The notes under the pieces are model-generated. The model searched no databases. It was not told the origin of the DNA and was given only the letters and a program-made list of their open reading frames with translations. Below are positions 32,533 to 41,385 of a DNA stretch of 64,000 nucleotides, in pieces (the stretch's first letter is position 1; the number at the start of each line of letters is the position of its first letter). The stretch spans positions 1 to 64,000 of the IMG/VR virus record IMGVR_UViG_3300043410_001024. One strand, given 5' to 3'. The DNA is from a virus. The position numbers and the translations under genes are program-made.

Positions 32533-32606
32533 GAGATTTTAGTTTTTATCGCATTTAGCACCCATAAAAAAGGGCAAAAAAGGTTTGAATTTTGTTAAAT
32601 ACTGGC

Positions 32607-32936
32607 ATGAGACCATTATGTTCGTGTAGATCCTATCCAGTTGCCATTAATTATATAAAAAATGGCCGAACCTATTATCGTAAAGTATGCGAAAGCTGTT
32701 TGAAAGGGAAAAGAGTTAATTGCAGGTGGGCTCAAGTTGGATACACTAAGAAAAGCCAATGTGATAAATGTGGATTCAAATCACCATACTCAGAGGTTTT
32801 TAGAGTATTCCACGTTGATGGTGATTTGAATAATTGTAGACCTAGTAACTTAAAAACAATTTGTGCAAATTGTCAAGTTCTGTTACACCGTGAAGGGATT
32901 ATTTGGAGGCAGGGGGATTTGAAGCCAGACTTGTAA
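32607..32936 (+). CDS. HNH-like zinc-binding protein, 109 aa
   Basis: The start is taken as ATG 32607 (MRPLCSCRSYPVAINYIKNG); a TTG 15 nt upstream is also possible. Zinc-knuckle cysteines are at CSC, CESC, CDKCGF and CANC. The segment VFHVDGDLNNCRPSNLKTIC matches the HNH fold (H-x-D-G-D/N...N...NL...C..C). It ends WRQGDLKPDL. Proteins of this type are common single genes in T4-like phages. They may be nicking endonucleases or only HNH-fold DNA binders. It is rightward, inside a leftward block, and its last 38 nt overlap the convergent kinase gene. Confidence 0.75.
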   Translation: MRPLCSCRSYPVAINYIKNGRTYYRKVCESCLKGKRVNCRWAQVGYTKKSQCDKCGFKSPYSEVFRVFHVDGDLNNCRPSNLKTICANCQVLLHREGIIWRQGDLKPDL

Positions 32937-33546
32937 TTAAGTCATCGAGTTGTGCATATAGTTCTTCTATAGAACCATCATTCTCAATTACATGATCGAG
33001 TTCTGTGACAAACCATGCCCATTCACTAGGATGAACTTTTTTTGATAATCGTGCGCCAACTCTGGCGGCATATGCGTTATCAGATAATGCATTTTCTGCA
33101 TCGATTCGCCAGTCCGGTTCAAAGCCACGTTTAATACGTATTATAGTACCACCGGCATCTCTGATTGATTGAATTTCATTTGGAAACCGGCAATCTGATA
33201 TTACAACATCACCGGTATAGTGTTTCATTTTATTGGCTAAACTGGCAATCCAGATTTCATTATGAAATGAATCGCGTCCAAGTGTGGTTCCCCATTCGCG
33301 TAACATTGAGCGAGGCGATACCTCAAATCCTAGTCGTTCACTCCACCAGGTATCTGGTTCTTCCCGCCATGCACGTGACGCTGGTGTTGCACCATCAAGT
33401 AATAGTCTGTTCCATCCAAATATACTAGATAACACATCTTTCAAACTATTTGCAAATGCTTCCTGTGTAAAACTATGATGTCTTACTAAGTAATCAGATG
33501 CTGTTGTTTTACCTGAACCAATTAAACCTACAATTCCTATAATCAT
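32899..33546 (-). CDS. 1: Deoxynucleoside monophosphate kinase (T4 gp1-like)
   Basis: Phosphorylates dNMPs (in T4 including the modified hm-dCMP) for DNA synthesis. 215 aa (T4 gp1 241). P-loop GLIGSGKTTASDYL at residues 7-20, FANSLKDVLSSIFGW, MLREWGTTLGRDSFHNEIWI and VVISDCRFPNEIQSIRDAGG, all standard for phage dNMP kinases. It has its own perfect sigma-70 promoter (33568-33596) although it sits in the late block, so it is probably expressed earlier than its neighbours. Its end overlaps the convergent HNH gene. Confidence 0.9.
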   Translation of the reverse strand: MIIGIVGLIGSGKTTASDYLVRHHSFTQEAFANSLKDVLSSIFGWNRLLLDGATPASRAWREEPDTWWSERLGFEVSPRSMLREWGTTLGRDSFHNEIWIASLANKMKHYTGDVVISDCRFPNEIQSIRDAGGTIIRIKRGFEPDWRIDAENALSDNAYAARVGARLSKKVHPSEWAWFVTELDHVIENDGSIEELYAQLDDLITSLASNPPASK

Positions 33547-33567
33547 TTTATATCCTTATAAAATTAT

Positions 33568-33596
33568 ATTATACCATATAAGATTTATTATGTCAA
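33568..33596 (-). promoter_or_regulatory. Consensus sigma-70 promoter for dNMP kinase
   Basis: TTGACA (33591-33596), 17-nt spacer, TATAAT (33568-33573) on the minus strand, starting just after the gp13 stop. An AAGGAT ribosome site precedes the ATG at 33546. Confidence 0.92.
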
Positions 33597-34382
33597 TTAT
33601 CCAATAACAAATGTGTACGGCAAGCCACCAGGTACAAGATTTTCAATTTCTTTTTCAAGTTTTTCAATTTCTTCTTTTGCTGATTGCAATAATGCCGAAC
33701 CGTTTAACGTAATACCACCAGATGGTCCTGCGATACTAGCAAATAAACTTCTAGCTTCACCGAGCATAATTTTACAAGTGGCTAGTGTATAATCGCGTAG
33801 CCATTGTTTAGCGTAAATATCAGTCAATAATACAAAATCTGGTCGATAGTTATATGTTTGAACTAATATCTGCTCACCGTTTGCAAATGGTCGTTGTAAA
33901 ATAGTCAATGTATGGTTCTGTGCTTTCCATTTAAATTCGATAAAACTACCAAACATTCTACCAACTAGTTTTTGATATCCGGCAAACATATCGTATGTGG
34001 CAAGACCACCCATCATACTTCCACTTAGTAAGTATGTATTAGTGTATGCTAAGTTAAATGGTTCGAACAATGTACCACCTGCTCCCATTCCAGAGCGAGA
34101 ACCAATCGCTCTGCGATACACTTGTCTAACTTCAACTACCTCATTTGGTAATCGATATTCATTTTGGTCTTGAATGAGTTCAAGAAACATGTAGCTTTCT
34201 TCTACCGCATTTGAACTGCGTTGTCTAAATTTGTTAATAGCTTTATCTAAAGCTGTTTCATAATGTATTGGGTCGAGGTCGATGTCAATCATTCCATCGC
34301 CTAGCATTGCTTTTACGTAATCAAATACTTTGTTACGTTCTATAGTTGGGGTGGAATCATTTGAGTTATAATCATCAGTCAT
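33597..34382 (-). CDS. 13: Neck protein gp13
   Basis: Forms the neck ring with gp14 that joins head and tail. 261 aa (T4 gp13 309). Segments DIDLDPIHYETALDKAINKF, LIQDQNEYRLPNEVVEVRQV and YRRAIGS precede the core region LAYTNTYLLSGSMMGGLATY, FIEFKWKAQNHTLTILQRPF, YNYRPDFVLLTDIYAKQWLR, ATCKIMLGEARSLFASIAGP, with the C-terminal YTFVIG, as in cyanophage-type gp13. GGAG precedes ATG 34382, and a TATAAATA box at 34400-34407 drives it. Confidence 0.87.
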   Translation of the reverse strand: MTDDYNSNDSTPTIERNKVFDYVKAMLGDGMIDIDLDPIHYETALDKAINKFRQRSSNAVEESYMFLELIQDQNEYRLPNEVVEVRQVYRRAIGSRSGMGAGGTLFEPFNLAYTNTYLLSGSMMGGLATYDMFAGYQKLVGRMFGSFIEFKWKAQNHTLTILQRPFANGEQILVQTYNYRPDFVLLTDIYAKQWLRDYTLATCKIMLGEARSLFASIAGPSGGITLNGSALLQSAKEEIEKLEKEIENLVPGGLPYTFVIG

Positions 34383-34399
34383 GTTAAATCTCCTATGTA

Positions 34400-34407
34400 T
34401 ATTTATA
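34400..34407 (-). promoter_or_regulatory. Late promoter TATAAATA of gp13
   Basis: Perfect late box on the minus strand, 17 nt before the gp13 ATG with GGAG between. It is back to back with the rightward box at 34409-34416, only 1 nt apart. Confidence 0.7.
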
Positions 34408-34408
34408 C

Positions 34409-34416
34409 GATAAATA
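34409..34416 (+). promoter_or_regulatory. Late-type promoter GATAAATA of gp14
   Basis: Plus-strand GATAAATA, 23 nt before the GTG start of gp14 at 34440, with AGAGGA between. It forms a compact divergent late promoter pair with the gp13 box. Confidence 0.6.
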
Positions 34417-34439
34417 TCTTAATACTAGAGGATTACCAA

Positions 34440-35849
34440 GTGCCAAGATTGAGTATGTATAAGCCGGAGAAGGGCAATAACTACAGATTTATAGATCGTC
34501 AGATTTCACAAATGTTTCAGGTTGGTGGAACTGATGTGTATGTTCACAAATATTTAGGACCAAAAAATCCGGACGAGGGAACAGCAGACCAACCAATTTA
34601 TGATACAATCAGAGAAACTAATATCCAAGATTTATTATTTTTAGAAAATCGTGACCGTCATTATGAAAAAGAAATTTATAGAATTCGTGGTATCTATAAT
34701 GTACAAAACATTGACTTCAATTTAAGCCAATTTGGACTATTCATTGACAATGATACATTGTTCATGACCGTTCATATTAATGATTTTATAAATTACTTGG
34801 GTAGAAAACCATTAAGTGGTGATGTAATGGAGATGCCACATTTACGTGATGATTTTGCGTTAAATGATTATGACATTTCATTACCCAGATATTATGTAAT
34901 TGAAGATGTGGGACGGGCAAGTGAAGGATTTAGTGCGACCTGGTATCCACATTTGTATCGTTTAAAATTAAAGAAAATAACTGATGCACAACAATTTTCT
35001 GATATTTTAGATCAACCAGCAGGTGAAGCAACTGACATGACCTTGCGGGAATTACTAAGTACAAAAACAAAAGAATTAGAAATTAATGATGCAATAGTAC
35101 AGCAATCCGAAATAGATGCACCGTTAAGTGGTATGGAAACTAGACATTATTATACTATGGCGGTTGATCCATCCACTGGGACAACCTTATTAAACACGGT
35201 TGATATGGACACGCTCGATGCAAGCGTTGCATCATATTTAGCTAGTGAAAACAACAAAAGACCAGTTAGGTCTGGTTATTGTGGATATTTATTAGGTGAT
35301 GGATATCCAATGAATGGCTATGAATTCGGTAGAGGAGTGACATTCCCAGCAAATCCTGGTCCGGATGACTTTTTCTTACGTGTTGACTTTTTACCAAATA
35401 GGTTATTTAGATTTGATGGAATCCGTTGGACAATGGTCGAGGATGCAATTAGAACTACAATGACCAACAATGATACTCGTAATACACAAAAAACTGGCTT
35501 TATTAACAATACCAAATTCACTTATGTTGACAAAGTTGCAAGTGATATTATTACATTGGACGCGGATACATTTGTCATTAACACTAATATATCATACCAA
35601 GAATCGCCATATGTTGTATTTAAATGCGAAGGTATTAATGTGTTAGATTTTGCATTAGCCGATTACCCAGATATCTATAGCTCGTATATGAATAATAATG
35701 TTGCTAAATTACAAATAACCTTACCACTAATTAACAATGAACAAGTGGTAATCCCATATGCTGGTAAATGGGATGTAACATTATATACACATAGAGAAGC
35801 ACAACGTCAAAGTATCTCTAAAGTATTAAAACCACGTGCAGATTTATAA
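34440..35849 (+). CDS. 14: Neck protein gp14 (long form)
   Basis: The start is set at GTG 34440 (PRLSMYKPEKGN follows), 8-9 nt after AGAGGA. An upstream ATG at 34395 would run through the promoter boxes. 469 aa, against 256 in T4. The N-terminal half has gp14 features: YVHKYLGPKNPDEGTADQPI, YEKEIYRIRGIYNVQNIDF, LGRKPLSGDVMEMPHLRDDF, YYVIEDVGRASEGFSATWYP and HLYRLKLKKI. The C-terminal extension has a DGIRW motif (RFDGIRWTMVEDAIR) and a beta-rich domain not present in T4. Role: neck joining, with gp13. Confidence 0.8.
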   Translation: MPRLSMYKPEKGNNYRFIDRQISQMFQVGGTDVYVHKYLGPKNPDEGTADQPIYDTIRETNIQDLLFLENRDRHYEKEIYRIRGIYNVQNIDFNLSQFGLFIDNDTLFMTVHINDFINYLGRKPLSGDVMEMPHLRDDFALNDYDISLPRYYVIEDVGRASEGFSATWYPHLYRLKLKKITDAQQFSDILDQPAGEATDMTLRELLSTKTKELEINDAIVQQSEIDAPLSGMETRHYYTMAVDPSTGTTLLNTVDMDTLDASVASYLASENNKRPVRSGYCGYLLGDGYPMNGYEFGRGVTFPANPGPDDFFLRVDFLPNRLFRFDGIRWTMVEDAIRTTMTNNDTRNTQKTGFINNTKFTYVDKVASDIITLDADTFVINTNISYQESPYVVFKCEGINVLDFALADYPDIYSSYMNNNVAKLQITLPLINNEQVVIPYAGKWDVTLYTHREAQRQSISKVLKPRADL

Positions 35850-35873
35850 CCAAACTTTTATGGAGGCAACGGT

Positions 35874-37359
35874 TTGACACCGTTGAAATATTATTCAACA
35901 TTTTTATGATGGGCAAATACGAAGATATATTACCCAAACAATACGTATTTTAAGTAATTTCACTGTTAGATACAACGATGGAACTTTGTCTAGGGTTCCT
36001 GTAATGTACGGTGATATGGATAGACAAGCCGCTAATATTCTTCGCCAAAATAGTGAAAATAAAATCAATTCAGTTCCCCGTATGTCGGTATATATTAAAG
36101 AATTAGAATTAGATAAAACACGACTTGCGGATCAAACCTTCATTGGTAGAAAAAATATTAGAGAGCGTGGCGTTTCAAATGGTCGATATAATAGCTCAAC
36201 TGGTAGAAATTACACAATCGAACGTATAATGCCAACACCATTTAATCTTACAATGAACGTTGATATATGGACCGCAAATACAGACCAAAAGTTACAATTA
36301 TTAGAACAAATTTTAGTGTTGTTCAATCCTAGTTTAGAGATTCAAACCAACGATAACTATATTGATTGGTCTAATATATCTGTGTTAAACTTGAAAAATA
36401 TTGTATGGTCTAGTAAAAGTGTACCGGTTGGCACTGATTCACCAATTGATATAGGGACACTGACCTTAGATACCCCGATATGGATTAACCCACCTGTTAA
36501 GGTAAAACAACTTGGTATTGTTACCAATATTATTACATCATTATATTCGAGTGCATATACAAGCAAGACTGGATATATTGAGGGTCTTGGTACAGATGCC
36601 GCACATCCAACTGTTACTATGCAGTCACTTATGGAAAAGATTGTTACAACTATCACTGATTATAAAATAGAAGTGTATAATGGTGTTGTTATGTTACTAG
36701 AAAGTTCATTACAGGCCAATAACATAAGCGAGTTACCAACTCGTCATGGTTCGGCAATAAGTTGGTTAGATGTATTTAATAAGTATCCAGACCAATTTCA
36801 CGCTGGTGTCAGTCGATTATATTTGGTTCAGCAAGATGGGAATGAAATAGTTGGTACAGTTAGTTTAAATGAATCAGATCAAACACAACTACTAGTTGAG
36901 TGGGACCCAGATTCACTTATACTAGACACATTGATTGATACAAATGGATATATGTATGGCGACTCGCAATTTGACCAAACCACCGCTCGTAGTAAAGTTG
37001 ATGCAATCATTGATCCAACCACTTACAATCCTAAACGACCATTAAAAGAATCAGCTGACCAACCAATTCCACTTGGTATTAGATATTTAATCATAGAAGA
37101 CATTGGTAATGAATCAAATGTCGATGGCGCGGATGCGTGGAAATCCTTAAATGGTGATGATTTAGTTGCACATGCGAATGACTTAATTGAATGGGATGGG
37201 GAACGCTGGAAAGTAATCTTTGATTCTATAAACGAAAATGATACAATGGTATGGCAAACCAACATATATACAGGTGTACAGTATCTATGGAATGGTGCCG
37301 CATGGGTGATATCATTTGAAGGAATTTATGATGTTGGATATTGGCGTTTAGAATTATAA
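35874..37359 (+). CDS. 15: Tail terminator gp15, N-terminus in a different frame (frameshift)
   Basis: Stabilises the top of the contracted sheath and joins tail to neck. The main frame from about 35887 has FYDGQIRRYI, RVPVMYGDMDRQAANIL, NYTIERIMPTPFNLTMNVDI and DQKLQLLEQILVLFNPSLEI, matching T4 gp15 (FYNSSFRRY, RVPITYAS, SPIKMIYELSIFT, VEQILPYFQPHF). That frame has no start codon before FYDG: a stop lies at 35884-35886, and TTG 35986 is too late. A strong GGAGG (35862-35866) precedes TTG 35874, which opens MTPLKYYSTF in another frame and stops at 35907. Omitting one T of the run 35901-35905 joins the two. It is longer than T4 gp15 (272 aa) through a C-terminal extension. Confidence 0.8.
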
Positions 37360-37364
37360 AAACA

Positions 37365-37823
37365 ATGGAAAATATAGCTAAAGATAAAATAGTATGCAGT
37401 GGTGCGTTAATTTATTCAATTTCAACAAGTAGGGTATTATTGATTCAAAAAGCCGCTGGTAAACATCAAGGTTCTTGGGGTTTAGTTGGCGGTACTAATT
37501 TGATTCATGAAAATCCGTGGCAAGGATTACATCGTGAGATAGAGGAAGAAATTGGGTTTTTTCCAGAGTTTATTAAAGTACTACCATTAGAAAAATTTGT
37601 GTCCAATGATAGTATTTTTAATTTCCATACTTACTTTTGTTTAGTTGAGAATGAGTTCATACCAATTTTAAGTGATGAACATTGTGGGTGGGCTTGGTCC
37701 ACTATTAATTCAGCACCAAAACCATTGCATCATGGTTTGCGAACTAGTTTTTCAAATAAAATAATTAAAGCAAAATTGCAAACCATTTTCGAGTTATGTA
37801 CCATAATAAACGCTAGTGAATAA
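37365..37823 (+). CDS. Nudix hydrolase, 152 aa
   Basis: Cleaves nucleoside diphosphate-X compounds; T4 NudE is the nearest functional analogue, but the substrate is unknown. A perfect Nudix box at residues 43-65 (G-x5-E-x7-REIEEEIGF; GGTNLIHENPWQGLH precedes REIEEE). The preceding strands CSGALIYSISTSRVLLIQKA and GSWGLVGG are typical. Start ATG 37365, 5 nt after the gp15 stop; an in-frame TTG at 37341 would overlap gp15. No Shine-Dalgarno is seen, so translation may be coupled to gp15. It is followed by a bidirectional terminator. Confidence 0.88.
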   Translation: MENIAKDKIVCSGALIYSISTSRVLLIQKAAGKHQGSWGLVGGTNLIHENPWQGLHREIEEEIGFFPEFIKVLPLEKFVSNDSIFNFHTYFCLVENEFIPILSDEHCGWAWSTINSAPKPLHHGLRTSFSNKIIKAKLQTIFELCTIINASE

Positions 37824-37848
37824 AAAAGGCCCGGTTAAGGGCCTTTTT
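37822..37848. terminator. Bidirectional terminator between convergent operons
   Basis: AAAAAGGCCC / GGGCCTTTTT with loop GGTTAA, giving a T-run on both strands. It ends the rightward gp14-gp15-Nudix unit and the leftward fibre gene at 37850. Confidence 0.93.
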
Positions 37849-37849
37849 G

Positions 37850-40800
37850 TTATGCTTGGGCTTCACCCCATCTTAATACTAAGTTACACGGAATAGTACC
37901 AGAACCTGATGCACGATATATGTTAATTGCAAGTACGTCTGGTCCATTTGGGTAACACCCTCTACCACCTAATACTGTATTAGTTAACTCTTTCAATTGA
38001 CTTAAATCTAATACACTTTGTGAGCCAGGTGCAGCAATAAATGAGAAAATCTGTTCTCCCGGTTGCGCATACGGTGGCTGTCCAAATTTAAAGGTAACTT
38101 GTGTTGTTCCTGGAACAATAGTTGTAACACTATCAGATGATTGGTTAAAACTTACTTTATAATACTGTGTTCCAAAAAATGAAACTAGTTGCACACTGTT
38201 GGTATATGTACTACCAGGGAAAATTCCTCCACTCGCAACCTCGGTACCAGTTGTCGCATTGGTGCTTTCCCAACTTGACTTTTGGAAGAAAATTTGGCTG
38301 GTTTTAACCGTTTGATAACTGTTCGTGACAGTGGCGGTTGTTGTTCCAGACACAGTGGCATTAGTATTTTTACTTAATGTAATATAATAGTAACTTACTG
38401 AATTGTAAGTACCCCAAAAGGTTATAGCATTAATAACAGTTCCCGATTGGATACCTGATGCAGCTGTGATTGCTTGGCCAGTCGTTAACCCTTGACTAAT
38501 ATAAGATGCATAATTGGCCGATGTAATATAAATGTATGGTGAATTATTTTGAATTGATCTTGAGTCACCAGGAACAAGTTCAATAGCAATTGAGCCAGTT
38601 AAAAATGCCGCAGTTGTAATAGATGCGGTTGATTGTGTTGCACCACCAGCCCATACAACCGACCCACCTGATACCACCTGACTAAAACTAGGTAAACCAC
38701 CGGCACCGGATGATTGCAAACCATTCCACGCTACGTCCGTCACGTTAGACGGATAGTTTTGGGGATTTAATACTCCTTCAACAATGATACCACCAGTACC
38801 ACTATCTGCGGTAATTTCAAGCGCTTGAAGCAATAATTGGGCACGATTAATTAAATCTCTATCTCCCAGATCACCAATCAATGAATTACTTACACTAGGG
38901 GCAAGACGAATCATAAACGCGGTTTGTTTAGTGGTAGATACTGGGATGTTTGTACTTTGATAGTTAAACAAGTAACCACGATCGGAATCAAATCCACCAT
39001 CTTGGATAAATGCACTACCCCAATGGCTGATATTTGGCGTGGCTGTTTGTGCAACTTGGATTACACCAGTAGTTGAAATATGAGATGATGCGGAACCTGC
39101 TGAAAACACACGATTAGCCCCGGCTACATAATGTGTAATAGTTGCAGCACGCACACACCCGGTCAAATTACCTGGTCCGGTCGATGCACTTTTTCCGGTA
39201 TATCTAATAAACTCGTTATCTAAATATACGGTACCGGCGGATGGGAATAATGTTAAATCTGAAATTGGCAATGATGTGTCTGATGCTGATACGGCAGCAG
39301 TTAACTGGCTTCTTGCACCTTCGTTAATTACTTCATATCGTACTGGACTATTACCCGATCTTTGATACGCTTCTCTATTTAAGTTATTATTACGCATTCT
39401 ATGGGCGAGTATATAATTACCCTCATTTCCACGTAACATCCAATCAATAAACCCGGCACCATACCAAGTCCATTGCAAACCAATCATTTGCATTTTACTT
39501 ACATCAATTTGATATCCGCTTGGATTAAATGGGCCATTAGAACCATCACATCTGTCAACATTCCATTTAGATTGTGGGACAATTGTTTCTAAGGTTTTTG
39601 CAATCTTAATACCACTACTAATGTTGGTACCACGGTAATCAGGCGAAATTGTTAAACTTGTGTCCGACACTAATTGTGTTACCACATGCGTCATCCCACG
39701 AATAACTATTCTATCACCTTCGATTAATTGTGACAAGAATCTAGTTGATATACCTGATACAACATTGCTATCAGGGGTTACTGTTACCGTACCTGATAAT
39801 TGAAACGTACTTGATCTACGACCAAGACTAAATGTTTGCCCATCATACTGGAAAAATTGTCCATTTTGGTCATCAAAAGTACCAGCACGAACGATAGCAC
39901 CAGTCCAATTCTTGACACACATATAACACGGGCCTTCTAATAATGCGGTCGTTGCACCAAGAACTGACGTTGCGGTTACAGTTAACGATCTTTCATCAAT
40001 AATACTAACTACTTGGTATGTTCCAACATACCCTGATGTTATAATACCAAATAATTGCACAGTTGCACCAACTTGGCAGCTATGATCGACGTCATCCGTA
40101 ACAATAGTAATTGTGCTACCGATAGATGTACCACTTGCGGTGACACTTTTTAAATCGTAGTTTGGGGCGAATAATGCACCGGTGTTATAGTTAACTGCTT
40201 TACCAGATTGGTAACGAATATATTTTTTACTCATACGTATTGCGTGTGCACCATACGAGGGACCACCGGTACCTAAAATAACACCGCCATCGATTGGACG
40301 ATGTTGGAAAAATGCATCCGGGCGAGCATAAATAGTTGCGCCAATAGTACCAGTGATAACAGCGGCACCTCTACAAGTGTAAGTGAAGGTGGTCAAACTA
40401 GGCGTTGTTTCAACAAAGATTGGACCGCCAGCAATTGCATGATTTTGTGTATTACTTGAATCACTTGTTATTACAACCATAAGTGTGGTACCTGGTAGAA
40501 ATCCATGCGCCGCTGGAAAGGTAACTGTAATAATTGGGGTCGCATCCGCAGAATAAGTAAACAATGGGGCACTCACTGAAGCACCTGTATAAAATCCGGC
40601 TTTACGTAATTGCAAATATGACGAATACAACGAATCACCATTTGTTGTTCCAACTTTTGCTTTAGCATAGTATGTAAAAGTTGTGGTGGATGCAGTTGTA
40701 TTAATGATAAAACTACCTTCTGCACGACTGAAACCAGAAATCCCAGAGTTAAGACCTTTAATAGTAAACGGTTGACCAGCAGTCATTCCATGAACAGCAC

Positions 40801-41344
40801 TAGTGGTAACTGTAATTAAACTTTCACCATTACTAGCATCAGTGGTAATAGCACTAACATTCATATCCGTACCGGGAATCTCGAAAACACTTGGATAGCC
40901 TCTCATCATACTAACTGCTTGCCATTTAGTAGGCTGTAGTCCGTATTCAAAGTCAGCATCAAGCATACTAACAGGTTGTGCAATACGAGTACGTTCAAAT
41001 GCATCAGTACCCATTGGCCAGGGCCGAACTGTCATTTCAGGTTTTTCGTAAAAAATTTGTATAGCATCGGTGCTGCTATGTGTTGCAGTATTAACTGCTA
41101 ATGTTATAGTCGTAATCCCATCATGATTTTCAAGTACATTCGTAAAATTAGTATCAGCTGCTCTACTAAAGGTTACAGTGGTACTTGCATTTGTTGTATC
41201 CGCAAAATTGTATAGTATAATGTTGCGTGTGGTATTAGTGATAACTAATAGTTGATTCAGGTCGTACTTTCCTGGTATTTTTATCGTGCCTACACCAGCA
41301 TTTCCTGGGGTAAAAACATATTGTCTAATCTGACTTTTAGCCAT
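37850..41344 (-). CDS. Large virion structural protein, tail-associated, 1164 aa
   Basis: The N-terminus has YVFTPGNAGVGTIKIPGKYD, YEKPEMTVRPWPMGTDAFER and PTKWQAVSMMRGYPSVFEIP. Repeated beta units follow (LITVTTSAVHGMTAGQPFTI; IITVTFPAAHGFLPGTTLMV) of the ITVTx..HGxxxGxxxxI type. The middle includes QWTWYGAGFIDWMLRGNEGN, FRxYTGKSA-like strands and a C-terminus ending in LKELTNTVLGGRGCYPNGPD, LAINIYRASGSG and LVLRWGEAQA. I recognise this organisation from cyanophage T4-like virion proteins. It is probably a baseplate or tail-surface component, but the T4 equivalent is not clear. Preceded by an AATAAATA late-type box and GGAGA. Confidence 0.75.
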   Translation of the reverse strand: MAKSQIRQYVFTPGNAGVGTIKIPGKYDLNQLLVITNTTRNIILYNFADTTNASTTVTFSRAADTNFTNVLENHDGITTITLAVNTATHSSTDAIQIFYEKPEMTVRPWPMGTDAFERTRIAQPVSMLDADFEYGLQPTKWQAVSMMRGYPSVFEIPGTDMNVSAITTDASNGESLITVTTSAVHGMTAGQPFTIKGLNSGISGFSRAEGSFIINTTASTTTFTYYAKAKVGTTNGDSLYSSYLQLRKAGFYTGASVSAPLFTYSADATPIITVTFPAAHGFLPGTTLMVVITSDSSNTQNHAIAGGPIFVETTPSLTTFTYTCRGAAVITGTIGATIYARPDAFFQHRPIDGGVILGTGGPSYGAHAIRMSKKYIRYQSGKAVNYNTGALFAPNYDLKSVTASGTSIGSTITIVTDDVDHSCQVGATVQLFGIITSGYVGTYQVVSIIDERSLTVTATSVLGATTALLEGPCYMCVKNWTGAIVRAGTFDDQNGQFFQYDGQTFSLGRRSSTFQLSGTVTVTPDSNVVSGISTRFLSQLIEGDRIVIRGMTHVVTQLVSDTSLTISPDYRGTNISSGIKIAKTLETIVPQSKWNVDRCDGSNGPFNPSGYQIDVSKMQMIGLQWTWYGAGFIDWMLRGNEGNYILAHRMRNNNLNREAYQRSGNSPVRYEVINEGARSQLTAAVSASDTSLPISDLTLFPSAGTVYLDNEFIRYTGKSASTGPGNLTGCVRAATITHYVAGANRVFSAGSASSHISTTGVIQVAQTATPNISHWGSAFIQDGGFDSDRGYLFNYQSTNIPVSTTKQTAFMIRLAPSVSNSLIGDLGDRDLINRAQLLLQALEITADSGTGGIIVEGVLNPQNYPSNVTDVAWNGLQSSGAGGLPSFSQVVSGGSVVWAGGATQSTASITTAAFLTGSIAIELVPGDSRSIQNNSPYIYITSANYASYISQGLTTGQAITAASGIQSGTVINAITFWGTYNSVSYYYITLSKNTNATVSGTTTATVTNSYQTVKTSQIFFQKSSWESTNATTGTEVASGGIFPGSTYTNSVQLVSFFGTQYYKVSFNQSSDSVTTIVPGTTQVTFKFGQPPYAQPGEQIFSFIAAPGSQSVLDLSQLKELTNTVLGGRGCYPNGPDVLAINIYRASGSGTIPCNLVLRWGEAQA

Positions 41345-41371
41345 TTAAAATGTCTCCATTTGTATTTTATA

Positions 41372-41379
41372 TATTTATT
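41372..41379 (-). promoter_or_regulatory. Late-type box AATAAATA
   Basis: Minus-strand AATAAATA 27 nt before the ATG at 41344, between two fibre-cluster genes. An NATAAATA match with a GGAGA ribosome site downstream. Confidence 0.45.
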
Positions 41380-41385
41380 GCGTCA

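Noticed and set aside
34395-34439. ATG start for gp14
   Set aside because: It lies on the divergent late promoter boxes and lacks a ribosome site. GTG 34440 follows AGAGGA.
35986-37359. Annotating gp15 simply from TTG 35986
   Set aside because: It would remove conserved gp15 N-terminal residues (FYDGQIRRY onward) that are encoded upstream, and no ribosome site precedes this TTG.
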